Origin: Mycobacterium rhizamassiliense
GTDB taxonomy: Bacteria > Actinomycetota > Actinomycetes > Mycobacteriales > Mycobacteriaceae
Reading direction: 5' to 3'
Assembly (NCBI RefSeq): GCF_900157375.1
Contig: NZ_LT721901.1
Location: forward strand, 2,590,315 to 2,654,314
DNA length: 64,000 nucleotides
Numbering within the stretch: the first letter of the stretch is position 1; the number at the start of each line of letters is the position of its first letter. Below, piece by piece: positions 21,080-31,851 of this stretch. Below the pieces are notes generated by a model that was not told the DNA's origin, did no database searches, and was given only the letters and a program-made list of their open reading frames with translations. A program made the translations under genes and the position numbers.

Positions 21080-22204
21080 ATGTTGCGCGCAGCGCTGCGA
21101 TTCACCGCGGGCAGCGTGACGCTCGCCGCCGGGGGCTGGGCGCTGCGCGCGCTGCACGGCGCGCCCGAGGCCCTCGGGGCGCACCCCGGCGCGGTGCGGG
21201 CGGTGACCGAGCGGTCCCCGAATTATCGCGACGGCGTCTTCGTCAACCTCGATCCGGCCTCCAGCACCGGCTCCGGCCCGGACCGCCAGCAGCTGGCGGT
21301 GATCGCCCGGGAGTTCGTGGGGGGCCGCGCCAAGGGCCGGCCCGCCGCGCCAATCCCGTTGGCGTCGCCGGGAAAGTTCGAGGGCGACACCAGCCGGCTG
21401 GCCGTCACCTGGCTGGGACACGCCACGGCGCTGCTGGAGGTCGACGGCTACCTGGTGCTCACCGATCCGGTGTGGAGCAACCGATGCTCGCCGTCGGATG
21501 TGGTCGGCCCGGAGCGGCTGCACCCGCCGCCGATGGAGATCGACGCGCTGCCGGCCCTCGACGCCGTGGTCATCAGCCACGACCACTACGACCATCTCGA
21601 CATCGACACTGTCCTCGCGCTGGCCCGCACCCAGCGCGCGCCGTTCTTCGTGCCGCTCGGCGTGGGCGCACACCTGCGCTCGTGGGGCATTCCGGAGCAC
21701 CGCATCGTCGAGCTGGACTGGCACCAGAGCGGCAACGTCGGGGAGCTGCGCCTGATTTGCCTTCCGGCGCGGCACTTTTCGGGTCGATTCCTGGACCGCG
21801 ACACCACGCTGTGGGCGTCCTGGGGAATCGTCGGCCCGAGCCGCCGCGCGTATTTCGGCGGCGACACCGGCTACACCAAGAGTTTTGCGCAGATCGGAAC
21901 CGAGCATGGCCCGTTCGACGTGACCCTGCTGCCGATCGGCGCCTACAACCGGGCATGGCCGGACATCCACATGAACCCCGAGGATGCGGTGCGCGCCCAC
22001 CTCGATCTGACGCCATCGGGCTCGGGGTTGCTGGTGCCCGTGCACTGGGCCACCTTCCGGTTGGCCCCGCATCCGTGGGCCGAGCCCGTCGAGCGGCTGC
22101 TGGAATCCGCCGACGCCGCCGGAGTCACGGTGGCGGTGCCGGCCCCCGGCCAGCGGATCGATCCGGCAGCGCCCCCACGATTCAACCCGTGGTGGCGGCT
22201 CTGA
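21080..22204 (+). CDS. metallo-beta-lactamase fold hydrolase (Rv0906-like)
   Basis: A 374-residue MBL-fold protein. The metal motif HxHxDH is present as ISHDHYDHLD near residue 175, followed by the third His in ARHFSGRFLDRD, the Asp in FGGDTGYTKSF and the final His in VPVHWATFRLAPHPW. This is the arrangement of the NAPE-PLD/UlaG group acting on phosphodiesters or lactones. The N-terminus has a hydrophobic segment that may anchor it. Start ATG 21080 lies five bases after the echA6 stop, so they are likely one operon. Confidence 0.9.
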   Translation: MLRAALRFTAGSVTLAAGGWALRALHGAPEALGAHPGAVRAVTERSPNYRDGVFVNLDPASSTGSGPDRQQLAVIAREFVGGRAKGRPAAPIPLASPGKFEGDTSRLAVTWLGHATALLEVDGYLVLTDPVWSNRCSPSDVVGPERLHPPPMEIDALPALDAVVISHDHYDHLDIDTVLALARTQRAPFFVPLGVGAHLRSWGIPEHRIVELDWHQSGNVGELRLICLPARHFSGRFLDRDTTLWASWGIVGPSRRAYFGGDTGYTKSFAQIGTEHGPFDVTLLPIGAYNRAWPDIHMNPEDAVRAHLDLTPSGSGLLVPVHWATFRLAPHPWAEPVERLLESADAAGVTVAVPAPGQRIDPAAPPRFNPWWRL

Positions 22205-22234
22205 TTCGCCGCCGTCGCGCTAAAGTCTGCGGAC

Positions 22235-23818
22235 ATGACGAGGCGTGCGGCGGCGGCCGCGGTCGTGACGGTGTTGCTGGCGTTGACCGGATGCGGCTCC
22301 GGAAAGCCCGTGTCGAGCCCGCCGTCGACCTTGTCTGACGCTGCGCCCAACGAGGTGTCCGGCCTGGACATTCCGCCCGGCCGCATCGACGACGCCGTCT
22401 CCAAACTCGACGGCCTGGCCAACGACCTGATGAAGAGCACCGGCGTCCCCGGCCTGGCGGTGGCCGTGGTCCGTGGCGGAAAAGCAGTGTACGCCAAGGG
22501 CTTCGGCGTCAAGGACGTAAGCCAGGGCAGCGGCCAGGACAACAAAGTCGACGCCGACACCGTCTTCCAGCTGGCTTCGGTGTCGAAATCGGTGGGCGCG
22601 ACGGTGGTCGCGCGCGAAGTCACCGACAACGTCGTCACCTGGGACACGCCGGTGGTGACGAAGCTGCCGTGGTTCGCGCTGTCGGACCCCTACGTCACCG
22701 GCCACGTGACCGTCGCCGACCTCTACTCCCATCGCTCCGGGCTGCCGGACCACGCCGGCGACAAACTCGAGGACCTGGGCTACGACCGCAGGCAGGTGCT
22801 GGAGCGGTTGAAGTATCTGCCGCTGGCGCCGTTTCGAAGTAGCTACGCCTACACCAATTTCGGGCTGACCGCGGCCGCCGAGGCGGTGGCCACCGCGGCG
22901 GGCAAGTCGTGGGAGGACCTGTCCGACCAGGCGCTGTATCACCCGCTGGGCATGTCGTCGACGAGCTCGAAGTACACCGACTTCCTGGCCCGGCCCAACC
23001 GCGCGGTGCTGCACGTCAAGGCCGGCGACAAGTGGGAGCCACGCTTCCAACGCGATCCTGACGCCCAGACCCCGGCCGGCGGGGTGAGCTCGTCGGTCAA
23101 CGACATGGCGCGCTGGCTGACGATGGTGATGGGCAACGGAACGTACAACGGGCAGCGCCTCGTCGCGCCGGAAGCCCTATTGCCCGCGCTCACCCCGCAG
23201 GTCGTCTCGATGCCCGCGCCGGCGCCGAAGGCGCGGGCCGGCTTCTACGGCTACGGGTTCAACTCCTCGGTGAGCTCGTCGGGGCGCACCGTGTACAGCC
23301 ACTCGGGTGGCTTCGCGTCGGGCGCGGCGACCAACTTCGTGGTGATGCCGTCGGAGGACGTCGGCATCATCGCGCTCACCAACGGTGCGCCCTACGGCAT
23401 TCCGGAAGCGCTGACCGCTGAGTTCATGGATCTCGTTCAGTACGGCCAGGTTCGGGAGAACTGGCCGAGCCTGTACAACCACGCGTTCGCCTGGATGAAC
23501 AACCCGGAGGGCTCGTTGGTCGGCAAGCAGCCGCCCGCCAACCCCGCTCCGGCCAAGCCGCTGACCGACTACCTCGGGACCTACGCCAGCGACTACTGGG
23601 GGCCGGCCGTCGTCACCCAAGACAACGGCCAGCTTCAGCTGGCGCTGGGGCCGAAGAATCGGGCGTTCCCCCTGACGCATTGGGACGGGGACACCTTCAC
23701 CTTCTCGATCACCGACGAAAACGCGCCGCCCGGAACGATTTCCAAGGTGGTGTTCGCCGGGAACACCCTCAACCTGGAGTACTACGACTCCGACAAGCTG
23801 GGGACGTTCACCCGATGA
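22235..23818 (+). CDS. serine beta-lactamase-like lipoprotein (Rv0907-like)
   Basis: A 527-residue penicillin-binding-protein/class C beta-lactamase fold protein. An N-terminal signal with lipobox ([13 protein letters not shown]) predicts a lipoprotein. The active-site SxxK is in [14 protein letters not shown]; the second motif is [11 protein letters not shown]; the third site is near [11 protein letters not shown] ~100-residue C-terminal extension ([18 protein letters not shown]...) is typical of the esterase/D-aminopeptidase group. Substrate unknown. Its TGA overlaps the ctpE ATG. Confidence 0.9.
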   Translation: MTRRAAAAAVVTVLLALTGCGSGKPVSSPPSTLSDAAPNEVSGLDIPPGRIDDAVSKLDGLANDLMKSTGVPGLAVAVVRGGKAVYAKGFGVKDVSQGSGQDNKVDADTVFQLASVSKSVGATVVAREVTDNVVTWDTPVVTKLPWFALSDPYVTGHVTVADLYSHRSGLPDHAGDKLEDLGYDRRQVLERLKYLPLAPFRSSYAYTNFGLTAAAEAVATAAGKSWEDLSDQALYHPLGMSSTSSKYTDFLARPNRAVLHVKAGDKWEPRFQRDPDAQTPAGGVSSSVNDMARWLTMVMGNGTYNGQRLVAPEALLPALTPQVVSMPAPAPKARAGFYGYGFNSSVSSSGRTVYSHSGGFASGAATNFVVMPSEDVGIIALTNGAPYGIPEALTAEFMDLVQYGQVRENWPSLYNHAFAWMNNPEGSLVGKQPPANPAPAKPLTDYLGTYASDYWGPAVVTQDNGQLQLALGPKNRAFPLTHWDGDTFTFSITDENAPPGTISKVVFAGNTLNLEYYDSDKLGTFTR

Positions 23819-26190
23819 ACGCGGGGCTGACCGATGCCGCGGTGGCAGAACGGGTAGCCCAGGGGAAGAGCAACGCCGTCCGCCAACGCGCCGCCCGCAG
23901 CGTGGCGGACATCGTGCGGGCCAACGTGTTCACCCGGATCAACGCGATCCTGGGCGTGCTGCTGCTGATCGTGCTGGCGACCGGCTCGCTGATCAACGGG
24001 CTGTTCGGGCTGCTCATCGTCGCCAACAGCGTCATCGGGATGGTCCAGGAGATCCGCGCCAAGCAGACGCTGGACAAGCTGAACATCGTCGGGCAGGCGA
24101 AACCGTTGGTGCGCAGGCAATCCGGAACCCGGTCGCTGCCGGCCACCGAGGTCGTGCTCGACGACATCATCGAGCTCGGTCCGGGGGACCAGATCGTCGT
24201 CGACGGCGTGATCGTCGAAGCGGAGAACCTGGAGGTCGACGAGTCCCTGCTGACCGGCGAGGCCGACCCGATCGGCATGCACGCCGGGCAGAAGGTGATG
24301 TCGGGCAGCTTCGTCATCGCGGGCGCCGGCGCCTACCGCGCCACCGAGGTCGGTCCGCAGGCCTATGCCGCCAAGCTCACCGAGGAGGCCAGCAAGTTCA
24401 CGCTGGTGAAATCCGAACTGCGCAACGGCATTAACCGGATCCTGCAGATCGTCACCTACCTGTTGTGGCCGGCCGGGCTGCTGACGATCTACACGCAGCT
24501 GTTCACCACCACGCACACCGGGTGGCGGCAGGCCGTGTTGCGGACGGTGGGCGCGCTGGTGCCGATGGTGCCCGAGGGCCTGGTGCTGATGACGTCTGTC
24601 GCGTTCGCGGTCGGCGTCATCCGACTCGGCCAACGCCGTTGCCTGGTAAAGGAACTGCCCGCCATCGAGGGGTTGGCGCGGGTCGACGTGGTGTGCGCCG
24701 ACAAGACCGGCACGCTGACCGAAAGCGGCATGCGGGTGTCCGACGTCGAGGAGTTGGGCGGTCAACGTCCGGAGGCCGTCGTCGATGTGCTGGGCGCGCT
24801 GGCCGCGGCCGACGCCCGACCCAACGCGAGCATGCGGGCGATCGCCGAGGCGTACGGCCAACCACCCGGCTGGATCGCCACGGCGACGGCGCCTTTCAAG
24901 TCGGCGACCAAGTGGAGCGGCGTGTCCTATGGCGATCACGGTAACTGGGTGATCGGCGCGCCGGACGTGCTCGTCGACCCGGCCTCCGAGGCCGCCGCCC
25001 AGGCCGAGCGGATCGGGGCGCAGGGCCTGCGGGTGCTGATGCTGGGCAGCTGCGACGTGGCCGTGGACCATCCCAGCGCACCGGGCCGAGTCACGCCCGT
25101 CGCCCTGGTGGTGCTGGAGCAAAAGGTGCGGCCCGACGCCCGCGACACCATTGAATACTTTGCCGCGCAGCAGGTCTCGGTCAAGGTGATCTCCGGCGAC
25201 AACGCGGTGTCGGTCGGCGCGGTCGCGGACAAGCTCGGTCTGCACGGCGAGGCGATGGACGCCCGCCGGTTGCCGACCGATCCCGCCGCACTGGCCGACG
25301 CGCTGGACACCCACACCACCTTCGGCCGGGTGCGGCCCGACCAGAAGCGCGCCATCGTGCATGCCCTGCAATCCCGCGGGCACACGGTCGCGATGACCGG
25401 GGACGGCGTCAACGACGTGCTCGCACTCAAAGACGCCGACATCGGTGTCGCCATGGGCGCCGGCAGCCCGGCCTCGCGCGCGGTGGCGCAGATTATCCTG
25501 TTGGACAACAGGTTTGCGACGCTGCCCTATGTGGTCGGCGAAGGCCGCCGGGTGATCGGCAACATCGAACGCGTCGCCAATCTGTTTTTGACCAAGACCG
25601 TGTACTCGGTGCTGCTGGCGCTGTTCGTGGGCATCGAGTGTCTGATGTCCAAAGCGCTGCATGTGGATCCGCTGCTGTATCCGTTCCAGCCGATCCACGT
25701 CACCATCGCGGCGTGGTTCACCATCGGGATCCCGTCGTTCATCCTGTCGCTGGCACCCAACAGCGAGCGCGCCCATCCCCGCTTCGTCCGGCGCGTGCTG
25801 ACCTCCGCGCTACCGTCCGGAATCATCGTGGGCACTGCGACTTTCGTCTCCTATCTGCTGGCCTACCATGGCCGCCACGCCACCTTCCAGCAGCAGGACC
25901 AGGCGTCGACCGCCGCGCTGATCACGCTGCTGGTGGCCGCGGTATGGGTGCTTGCGGTGGTGGCCCGTCCCTACCAGTGGTGGCGGGTGGCGCTGGTGGC
26001 GACGTGCGGACTGGCCTATGTCGCGATCTTCAGCACCCCCTGGGCGCAAAAGAAATTCCTGCTCGACCCGTCGAACCTGAGGGTGACGGGCACGGCGGTG
26101 GCGATCGGGCTACTCGGCGCCGCGGCGATCGAGGCGACGTGGTGGATTCGCGCCAGGGTGCTGGGCGTGCGGCCGCGGTTGTGGCGTTAG
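23815..26190 (+). CDS. ctpE: P-type calcium ATPase CtpE
   Basis: A 791-residue P-type ATPase, homologue of Rv0908, shown in mycobacteria to import calcium. The actuator motif is LLTGEADPI; the phosphorylation site is [13 protein letters not shown]; the hinge is [23 protein letters not shown]; about ten membrane helices surround these. The ATG at 23815 overlaps the preceding stop (ATGA), indicating coupling. The 3' end overlaps the convergent GGDEF stop by four bases. Confidence 0.95.
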   Translation: MNAGLTDAAVAERVAQGKSNAVRQRAARSVADIVRANVFTRINAILGVLLLIVLATGSLINGLFGLLIVANSVIGMVQEIRAKQTLDKLNIVGQAKPLVRRQSGTRSLPATEVVLDDIIELGPGDQIVVDGVIVEAENLEVDESLLTGEADPIGMHAGQKVMSGSFVIAGAGAYRATEVGPQAYAAKLTEEASKFTLVKSELRNGINRILQIVTYLLWPAGLLTIYTQLFTTTHTGWRQAVLRTVGALVPMVPEGLVLMTSVAFAVGVIRLGQRRCLVKELPAIEGLARVDVVCADKTGTLTESGMRVSDVEELGGQRPEAVVDVLGALAAADARPNASMRAIAEAYGQPPGWIATATAPFKSATKWSGVSYGDHGNWVIGAPDVLVDPASEAAAQAERIGAQGLRVLMLGSCDVAVDHPSAPGRVTPVALVVLEQKVRPDARDTIEYFAAQQVSVKVISGDNAVSVGAVADKLGLHGEAMDARRLPTDPAALADALDTHTTFGRVRPDQKRAIVHALQSRGHTVAMTGDGVNDVLALKDADIGVAMGAGSPASRAVAQIILLDNRFATLPYVVGEGRRVIGNIERVANLFLTKTVYSVLLALFVGIECLMSKALHVDPLLYPFQPIHVTIAAWFTIGIPSFILSLAPNSERAHPRFVRRVLTSALPSGIIVGTATFVSYLLAYHGRHATFQQQDQASTAALITLLVAAVWVLAVVARPYQWWRVALVATCGLAYVAIFSTPWAQKKFLLDPSNLRVTGTAVAIGLLGAAAIEATWWIRARVLGVRPRLWR

Positions 26191-27266
26191 CCGACACCCG
26201 TTGCGGGCTTGCAGCAAACCTGGTTTCCCCCAGCACGTTTGGCCTCGTACATGGCTGCATCCGCGCGTTCGACCAGCTGATCGATCAGCTCCTGGGCTTG
26301 CCCGTTCGGGCTGACGAGCGTCGTGGTGGCCGCGCCGACGCTGGCGGTGACGCGCCATGGGGTCGACGAAACGGCGGTGAGAATCTGCTCGGCGGCCTGA
26401 GGGACGGAGTCGGCATCCGTCGCGTCGGCGATCAGGAATTCCTCGCCGCCGACGCGCGCGACGACCGAGTTGATGGGGCTGGCGCGGCGCAGGTTGTCGG
26501 CGATCGCCATCAGGATCTGATCGCCGGTGGGGTGGCCGTGATCGTCGTTGACCTTCTTGAAGCCGTCCAGGTCGACCATGGAAACCGTCAGGGGTGCGGG
26601 TGAATTACCCGGCTCCGGAACCAGAGTGAGGATCGAGCGGTAGAAGCCGCGGCGGTTCTGCAGCCCGGTGAGCGGGTCGGTGTGCGACATCATCGCGTCG
26701 AGCGTGAGCAGGCGCATCAGTACCTGGCCGGCGAACGGCACCGCCAGCACCACGATCGCGGTGGCGAGCAGGTGGCCGACCGCCAGCGGCACGTCGCCGC
26801 CCATCGCCACGCGTCCCGCCGACGCGACCGTCGTCAGGGTGGCGTTCGCGAGCGTCAGCAGCAGCAGCCGGCTGGAGTGGAACAGCGCGACATAGCCGGC
26901 CACCGGCGCGAAGGTCGTACACGCCAGCAGCCCGGTGAGCGGATCGCCGGCGACCAGAACCCCGGCCGTCACCCCGGCGTTGCAGCCCACGGTAAACAGC
27001 TCCGACTGGCGCTGGCTCGGCCAATGCGTGGCCCACAGCAACGCCATGCCTGCGCACAGCACGGTGATCCCGATCGCCACGGCGTGGCCCACCGTGCCGT
27101 GCGGACCCGACGGGCTCCACAGCATCATGATCGGCACGACGCCGAAGACGCCGGTGACGATGGAGATGATGGCTCGCGCGAAAGGCTGCAGTCCGGAGGT
27201 GCTGAGGTATTCGGACAGCCACCGATATTGATCGGGTTGCAGCCACCACTGCCGGATCCACTTCAT
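26187..27266 (-). CDS. membrane diguanylate cyclase (GGDEF domain)
   Basis: A 359-residue protein beginning [20 protein letters not shown]. About six hydrophobic segments cover residues 30-195, then a GGDEF domain: [39 protein letters not shown], and the active-site loop [16 protein letters not shown] supports synthesis of cyclic di-GMP. I see no RxxD inhibitory site in the five residues before it. The ATG at 27266 is chosen since upstream sequence to 27563 is low-quality antisense. This gene is inserted between ctpE and the Rv0909/Rv0910-type pair, where M. tuberculosis has none. Confidence 0.9.
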   Translation of the reverse strand: MKWIRQWWLQPDQYRWLSEYLSTSGLQPFARAIISIVTGVFGVVPIMMLWSPSGPHGTVGHAVAIGITVLCAGMALLWATHWPSQRQSELFTVGCNAGVTAGVLVAGDPLTGLLACTTFAPVAGYVALFHSSRLLLLTLANATLTTVASAGRVAMGGDVPLAVGHLLATAIVVLAVPFAGQVLMRLLTLDAMMSHTDPLTGLQNRRGFYRSILTLVPEPGNSPAPLTVSMVDLDGFKKVNDDHGHPTGDQILMAIADNLRRASPINSVVARVGGEEFLIADATDADSVPQAAEQILTAVSSTPWRVTASVGAATTTLVSPNGQAQELIDQLVERADAAMYEAKRAGGNQVCCKPATGVG

Positions 27267-27441
27267 TGCGACCCCGAAAACCGTTGGCGCCGATGAAGCG
27301 CAAAAGGAAGCGGCCCGCGGCGTTGCGGACCGGCGCACCGATGCTACCTCCGCGACCTCCCGGGCCCGGCGGCAGTTAGGGTTTACCAGCGAAGGAGGGC
27401 CCCCGGGCCGCCCGGAGGGACCACAGGGGAAGGGACGGCGC

Positions 27442-27630
27442 ATGGGATTGCTGGACAAGGCCAAGGACCTGTTGGCGCAGAACGCGGACAAGGTGGGGAC
27501 GGCGATTGACAAGGCCGGCGAGTTCGTCGACGACAAGACGCAGGGCAAATACACCGACACCATTCACCAGGTGCAGGAACAAGCCAAGAAGGCTGCCGAA
27601 TCGGCCGCCAAGGACGACAACCAGAGCTGA
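27442..27630 (+). CDS. Rv0909-type antitoxin (MT0933-like)
   Basis: A 62-residue, highly charged helical protein ([20 protein letters not shown], ending [17 protein letters not shown]). It matches Rv0909, described as the antitoxin of the Rv0909/Rv0910 pair. The strong GGGAAGGG ribosome site precedes ATG 27442. The toxin gene begins four bases after the stop, so both are on one message. Confidence 0.88.
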   Translation: MGLLDKAKDLLAQNADKVGTAIDKAGEFVDDKTQGKYTDTIHQVQEQAKKAAESAAKDDNQS

Positions 27631-27634
27631 GCCC

Positions 27635-28108
27635 ATGGCCAAACTCTCCGGATCCATCGACGTACCACTGCCGCCCGAGGAAGCCTGGAAGCACGCCTCG
27701 GACCTGTTCCGCTACAAGGACTGGCTGAGCATCCATCGGGTGTGGCGCAGCAAGCTGCCCGACGTGCTGGAGAAGGGCACGGTGATCGAATCGATCGTCG
27801 AGGTCAAGGGCATGCTCAACCGGATCAAGTGGACGATCGTGCACTACAAGCCGCCGGAAGCGATGACGCTCAACGGCGAAGGCGTGGGCGGCGTCAAGGT
27901 CAAGCTGATGGCCAAGGTCAAGCCGAAGGACGACGGCTCGGTCGTCGGCTTCGACGTTCACCTCGGCGGTCCCGCGCTGTTCGGACCCATCGGCATGGTC
28001 GTCGCGGCCGCGCTGAAGGGTGACATCAACCAATCGCTCGAGCGGTTCGTCACGGTGTTCACCTCTCCCGATCCCGGCATGAACGGGGACCGCGGCGCGC
28101 GGCGCTAG
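27635..28108 (+). CDS. Rv0910-type toxin, SRPBCC fold
   Basis: A 157-residue START/SRPBCC-fold protein (MAKLSGSIDVPLPPEEAWKH..., KWTIVHYKPPEAMTLNGEGVGGVKVKLMAKV). The homologue Rv0910 inhibits growth and is neutralised by Rv0909. The fold binds hydrophobic ligands and is not a nuclease; how it is toxic is unclear. Start ATG 27635 lies just after the antitoxin stop. GC-rich like its neighbours, so this is a core pair. Confidence 0.88.
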   Translation: MAKLSGSIDVPLPPEEAWKHASDLFRYKDWLSIHRVWRSKLPDVLEKGTVIESIVEVKGMLNRIKWTIVHYKPPEAMTLNGEGVGGVKVKLMAKVKPKDDGSVVGFDVHLGGPALFGPIGMVVAAALKGDINQSLERFVTVFTSPDPGMNGDRGARR

Positions 28109-28165
28109 TCGCGTGCCGAGCGTGGCAAGCGGCGAGGTGTCGGGCGCCCGGTTAACCTCGCTACC

Positions 28166-28600
28166 ATGACCCGCCGCCTGCGCCCCGGATGGCTGGTCGC
28201 GCTGTTCGGCCTCGTGCTGTCGGCCAGCACCTGGATGCCGTGGCTGACGACGGCGGTCGGTGGCGGCGGGTGGGCCAACGCCATCGGCGGACGGCACGGC
28301 AACCTGGAGCTTCCAGAGGGGTTCGGTGCGGGCCAGCTCATCGTGCTGCTGTCCTCGACGCTGTTGGTCGTCGGAGCGATGGTGGCGCGCGGCCTGTCGG
28401 TGAAGGCGGCTTCAGTTGCCGCACTGGTCATTTCGCTGCTGATCATCGCGCTGGTGGCCTGGTACTACAAGCTCAACGTCAATCCGCCGGTGTCCGCCGA
28501 ATACGGCCTGTACGTCGGTGGCGTTGCCGCTCTGGGCGCGGTGGTGTGTTCGATTTCGTCGGTGATCGCGGCGATCGCCGCGGGCCGCCGTCGCCGGTGA
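28166..28600 (+). CDS. four-helix membrane protein (Rv0912-like)
   Basis: A 144-residue integral membrane protein with four hydrophobic segments (WLVALFGLVLSASTWMPWLT, QLIVLLSSTLLVVGAMVA, ASVAALVISLLIIALVAWYY, GLYVGGVAALGAVVCSISSV) and a basic tail AAGRRRR. Charged N-terminus MTRRLRPG suggests cytoplasmic ends. Its stop is three bases from the convergent VOC gene. Function unknown. Confidence 0.85.
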   Translation: MTRRLRPGWLVALFGLVLSASTWMPWLTTAVGGGGWANAIGGRHGNLELPEGFGAGQLIVLLSSTLLVVGAMVARGLSVKAASVAALVISLLIIALVAWYYKLNVNPPVSAEYGLYVGGVAALGAVVCSISSVIAAIAAGRRRR

Positions 28601-28603
28601 GGG

Positions 28604-29086
28604 CTAGTCCGACGGGAACTCGTGCTCGCCCGACGCCGAGCTGTCGGCGGGCTCGTTGACACCAAATACGAAGGGCGCGAAGACGACTTCGCGACCGTCG
28701 GGGTCGCGATAGGTGACCGCCCCGGTGGTTTCCCAGTACGGATGCTGCTCGACGGGTTGGTGGCCCGCCTGCTGCAGGCGGGCGACGGCGGCCTGCTGAG
28801 CCTGGCGGTCCGGGAAGTACAGGCACAGCTGCTCGTGGGGGTCGACCGCGACGGCGTCGACGGCCTGGACGATTTCCATCGTCAGGGGCGAGCTGGGCAG
28901 GCCGAAGATCGCGCCATTGCTGCCGTAGCTGCCCGCGAACGTCTCGTACAGCGGCAGGGCCACCAGTTCCCGGTAGAACCGAACCGTTTCGTCGAAGTTA
29001 GCCGAGCGGCGCGCGAAGCGGATCGCGCCGATCGACGCCAATTCCGTGGGCCAGTGTGTGGTGCGGCGCGGCTTCTTGGTTTCCAT
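28604..29086 (-). CDS. VOC family protein
   Basis: A 160-residue glyoxalase/bleomycin-resistance fold protein. The first module (ASIGAIRFARRSANFDETVRFYRELVALPLYETF) and the second (EQLCLYFPDRQAQQAAVARLQQAGHQP, then VTYRDPDGREVVFAPFVFG) are both present; the metal or substrate cannot be set. It is the last gene behind the thiolase and carotenoid oxygenase genes, 21 bases from the oxygenase stop, so it may be part of that operon. Confidence 0.85.
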   Translation of the reverse strand: METKKPRRTTHWPTELASIGAIRFARRSANFDETVRFYRELVALPLYETFAGSYGSNGAIFGLPSSPLTMEIVQAVDAVAVDPHEQLCLYFPDRQAQQAAVARLQQAGHQPVEQHPYWETTGAVTYRDPDGREVVFAPFVFGVNEPADSSASGEHEFPSD

Positions 29087-29107
29087 TCTTGTCCATACCT
29101 GGCCGGG

Positions 29108-30622
29108 TTACAGCCCGAGGGCTTCCGCCGGCGAATCCGCGGTGTCCCAGCGGCGCAGTTGCGCGCCCGGCGCCCACGTCGAATGTGTGCCACTCGAAAC
29201 CCGTTCCGGCAGTTGTAGTTTGCACACCGGCCCGTCGGACAGCCGGGCGGCGTCGAAGACCACGCAGTACGAGGCGTCGGCGTTCATGTCGGTGGTGATG
29301 GTCACCAGGTAGCCGTCGTCTTCGCCGGTGGCCCCCACCCGCGGCGCCATCGCGGTCTCGCTGCCATAGACCCCGTCGCCGAACGAGAAGCCTTCCTGGC
29401 CCCCGGTGCGCAGGTCGTGCTTGACGAGGCCGTCGAACAGGAACCAGCCCGGCTTGCCCGTCGCGGCATAGGCGTAGCGGTAGTTGCCCGCCGCGTATTC
29501 GGGGTTGATGGTGCCGAACTCGGTGATGGACTCCGACAGCCGCTCGTCCTTCACGGCGCCGGTGACCAGGTTGAAGCGCCAGCGGTGCAGCGTGGTTTGC
29601 AGTCGGTCGAGTGCCAGGAAGCGAAAAAGCTTGTCCCACTTGCCGCCCCCGGTGTCCAGCGGCTGCGGATCGCCCTCGAAGAACCCGTCGAGCACGATCT
29701 CGTCGCCGTCCTCGTAGGCGTTGGTGAAGTGCAGCACGAAGGTCGGGTCGGCCTCGAACCATCGAATGTCCTCGAGCGAGCCGCGGCGCGGGATCACCGC
29801 GAACCGCGACGGAATGTCCGGGTAGAAGCGTGGCAGGTGCACGTCGTGCTCGAGCAGGCGCGGATCCCAGAACAGCGGGAAGTCGTTGAGGATCGCGTAG
29901 TTCTCGGTGAACGCCATGTCGTGGGGGAGGCGTGGCCCCGGCAGCGGGATGTCGACGTAGTGGGCCAGTTCGTTGTTCTCGTCGACGACGCCGTAGTGCA
30001 TGTACGGGTCCTGCTTGCTGTAGTTGAAAAACAGCAATTCGCCGGTCTTGTTGTCCACCTTGGGATGTGCGGACACGCCCCAGTCGACCGGGAAGCGTCC
30101 GTTCCAGGTCTCCTTGCCAAGTGTGTTGGCCGAATACGGGTCGACGCGGTACAGGTCGCCGCATTGGTAGAAGCTGGTCAGCGCGATACCCCGGTGGACG
30201 ATGACGTCGGTGCTCGACGCGTCCTTCATTCGGGTGCGGGCGCCCCAGCCGTCGTCGCGTTGGGCCAGTTGCACCGGCTCGGCCAAGCCCGGCCACAGCG
30301 GTTCGCCCGCGTCGTTCTCGGCCGTGAAGCCGTCGGTGCGGATAAAGCGGTTGCGGTAGAACGCTTTTCCGTCGCGGAAGCCGACGACGTGCACCATGCC
30401 GTCGCCGTCGAACGGGTGGTAGGTCTTGAACGCCGGGTGTAGCGGGTTTTCCGTGTTGCGCAGGTAGACGCCGTCCAGATCGCGCGGGATCTCGCCGTCG
30501 ACGGCGGCGAGGTCATCGGCGTCCCATTCGGTGGTCTGGGGCCGCCACGGGCCGGTGCGATACGGGTGGTCGTCGTCTTCGGGCAGGGTCGACAGGAACT
30601 TGCCGACGATCTCGACGTCCAT
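29108..30622 (-). CDS. carotenoid cleavage oxygenase family protein (Rv0913c-like)
   Basis: A 504-residue seven-bladed propeller iron(II) dioxygenase. Family marks: PRDLDGVYLRNTENPLHP, HPFDGDGMVHVVGF (iron His), VDWGVSAHPKVD (His), GPRLPHDMAFTENYAILND (His) and the C-terminal His in RVSSGTHSTWAPG. These four His should bind iron. The ATG at 30622 is three bases inside the preceding thiolase stop region, so translation is coupled. Likely cleaves an alkene of a carotenoid, stilbene or lignin-like compound; substrate not known. Confidence 0.93.
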   Translation of the reverse strand: MDVEIVGKFLSTLPEDDDHPYRTGPWRPQTTEWDADDLAAVDGEIPRDLDGVYLRNTENPLHPAFKTYHPFDGDGMVHVVGFRDGKAFYRNRFIRTDGFTAENDAGEPLWPGLAEPVQLAQRDDGWGARTRMKDASSTDVIVHRGIALTSFYQCGDLYRVDPYSANTLGKETWNGRFPVDWGVSAHPKVDNKTGELLFFNYSKQDPYMHYGVVDENNELAHYVDIPLPGPRLPHDMAFTENYAILNDFPLFWDPRLLEHDVHLPRFYPDIPSRFAVIPRRGSLEDIRWFEADPTFVLHFTNAYEDGDEIVLDGFFEGDPQPLDTGGGKWDKLFRFLALDRLQTTLHRWRFNLVTGAVKDERLSESITEFGTINPEYAAGNYRYAYAATGKPGWFLFDGLVKHDLRTGGQEGFSFGDGVYGSETAMAPRVGATGEDDGYLVTITTDMNADASYCVVFDAARLSDGPVCKLQLPERVSSGTHSTWAPGAQLRRWDTADSPAEALGL

Positions 30623-30624
30623 GG

Positions 30625-31851
30625 TCACGCGCCTTCGGTCGCGCCGACGAGGAAGCTGACCGTGGTAGCCGTGCTGCCACCAAAGTTCAAGGTGCCGAAG
30701 GCTTTCGCGTTCTCGACTTGATATTCGCCGGCGGCGCCGCTGACCTGTTTGGCCGCGTCGAGCAGCATCCGCACGCCGGAGGCCCCGACGGGGTGCCCGC
30801 CGCCGATCAGCCCCCCGCTCGGATTGATCGGGAGCCGGCCGTCGATTTCGATCTCGCCGTTTTCGATCGCCTTCCACGATTCGCCGGGTCCGGTCAGCCC
30901 GATGTGGTCGATGGCCAGGTACTCGCTGGGGGTGAAGCAGTCGTGGACCTCGAACCCACCGACGTCGTCGAGGGTCAGCTGCGCGCGGCGCAGCGCGTCG
31001 AGGACAGCCGCCCGTACATGGGGGAGCACGTAGGGATCGTCGGCCGCGCGGTCCAGCTTCTGGCGCAGGCCCAGGCCGACGGTGCGGTGCCCCCATCCCT
31101 CGACGCGGCCGATGGGGCGCGCGGTGGGGTGGTCGCGCAGGTAGTTGTCGTTGACCAACACCAATCCCGCACCGCCATCGGTCATTTGGCTGCAGTCGAA
31201 CCGCCGCAGCCTGCCCTCGGTGATCGGGTTGGTGGTGTCGTCGTCGGTGATCGGGTCGGGCACCGTCCATCCGCGCGTTTGCGCGTTCGGGTTTCGCCGC
31301 GCGTTGGCGAAGTTCAGCTGCGCTATGGCACGAAGGTGCTGGTCGTCCAGGCCGTAGCGCCGGTCGTACTCGTCGGCGACTTGAGCGAACATCGACGGCC
31401 ACACGTAGCGCGCCTCGGCTCCCTCATGCCCGGTCCACGCGGCGGCGCCCAGGTGTTGGGCCGCGATGTCGCCCGGCACCGTCTTCTCCAACTCCATGCC
31501 CATTACCAGCGCGGCGTCGTAGGCGCCGGACCGCAAATCGGCCATCGCCGAGAGCGCCGCCACACTGCCGGACGCGCACGCGGCCTCGTGCCGAGAAGCC
31601 GGGGTGTCCCATAGGCCGTCGCAGACGGTCGCCGGCATGGCCCCGAGGTGGCCCTGGGCCGCGAACATCTCGCCGAAGGCGTTGGCGACGTGCACGACGC
31701 CGATGTCGACGGCGTCAATCTTCGCCGCGGCGAGGGTTGCGTCGACCACTTCGGCGGTCAATGCGGCGAAGTCGCGGTCCTCTTTGGCGAGGTTGCGGGC
31801 AAAGTCGCTTTGATAGCCGCCCAGAATCCACACGCTTGTCGAGCCATCCAT
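30625..31851 (-). CDS. acetyl-CoA acetyltransferase/SCP2-type thiolase (Rv0914c-like)
   Basis: A 408-residue thiolase-superfamily protein. The nucleophile region is HEAACASGSVAALSAMADL, the His region is FEVHDCFTPSEYLAIDHIGL, and the last motif NPSGGLIGGGHPVGASGVRML has the conserved GHPxGASG. The variant SCP2-like signature suggests acyl-CoA thiolysis rather than simple acetoacetyl-CoA formation. First gene of an operon with the carotenoid oxygenase. Start ATG 31851. Confidence 0.92.
   Translation of the reverse strand: MDGSTSVWILGGYQSDFARNLAKEDRDFAALTAEVVDATLAAAKIDAVDIGVVHVANAFGEMFAAQGHLGAMPATVCDGLWDTPASRHEAACASGSVAALSAMADLRSGAYDAALVMGMELEKTVPGDIAAQHLGAAAWTGHEGAEARYVWPSMFAQVADEYDRRYGLDDQHLRAIAQLNFANARRNPNAQTRGWTVPDPITDDDTTNPITEGRLRRFDCSQMTDGGAGLVLVNDNYLRDHPTARPIGRVEGWGHRTVGLGLRQKLDRAADDPYVLPHVRAAVLDALRRAQLTLDDVGGFEVHDCFTPSEYLAIDHIGLTGPGESWKAIENGEIEIDGRLPINPSGGLIGGGHPVGASGVRMLLDAAKQVSGAAGEYQVENAKAFGTLNFGGSTATTVSFLVGATEGA

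Noticed and set aside
23782..25776. 664-codon minus-strand frame
   Set aside because: Shadow of ctpE.
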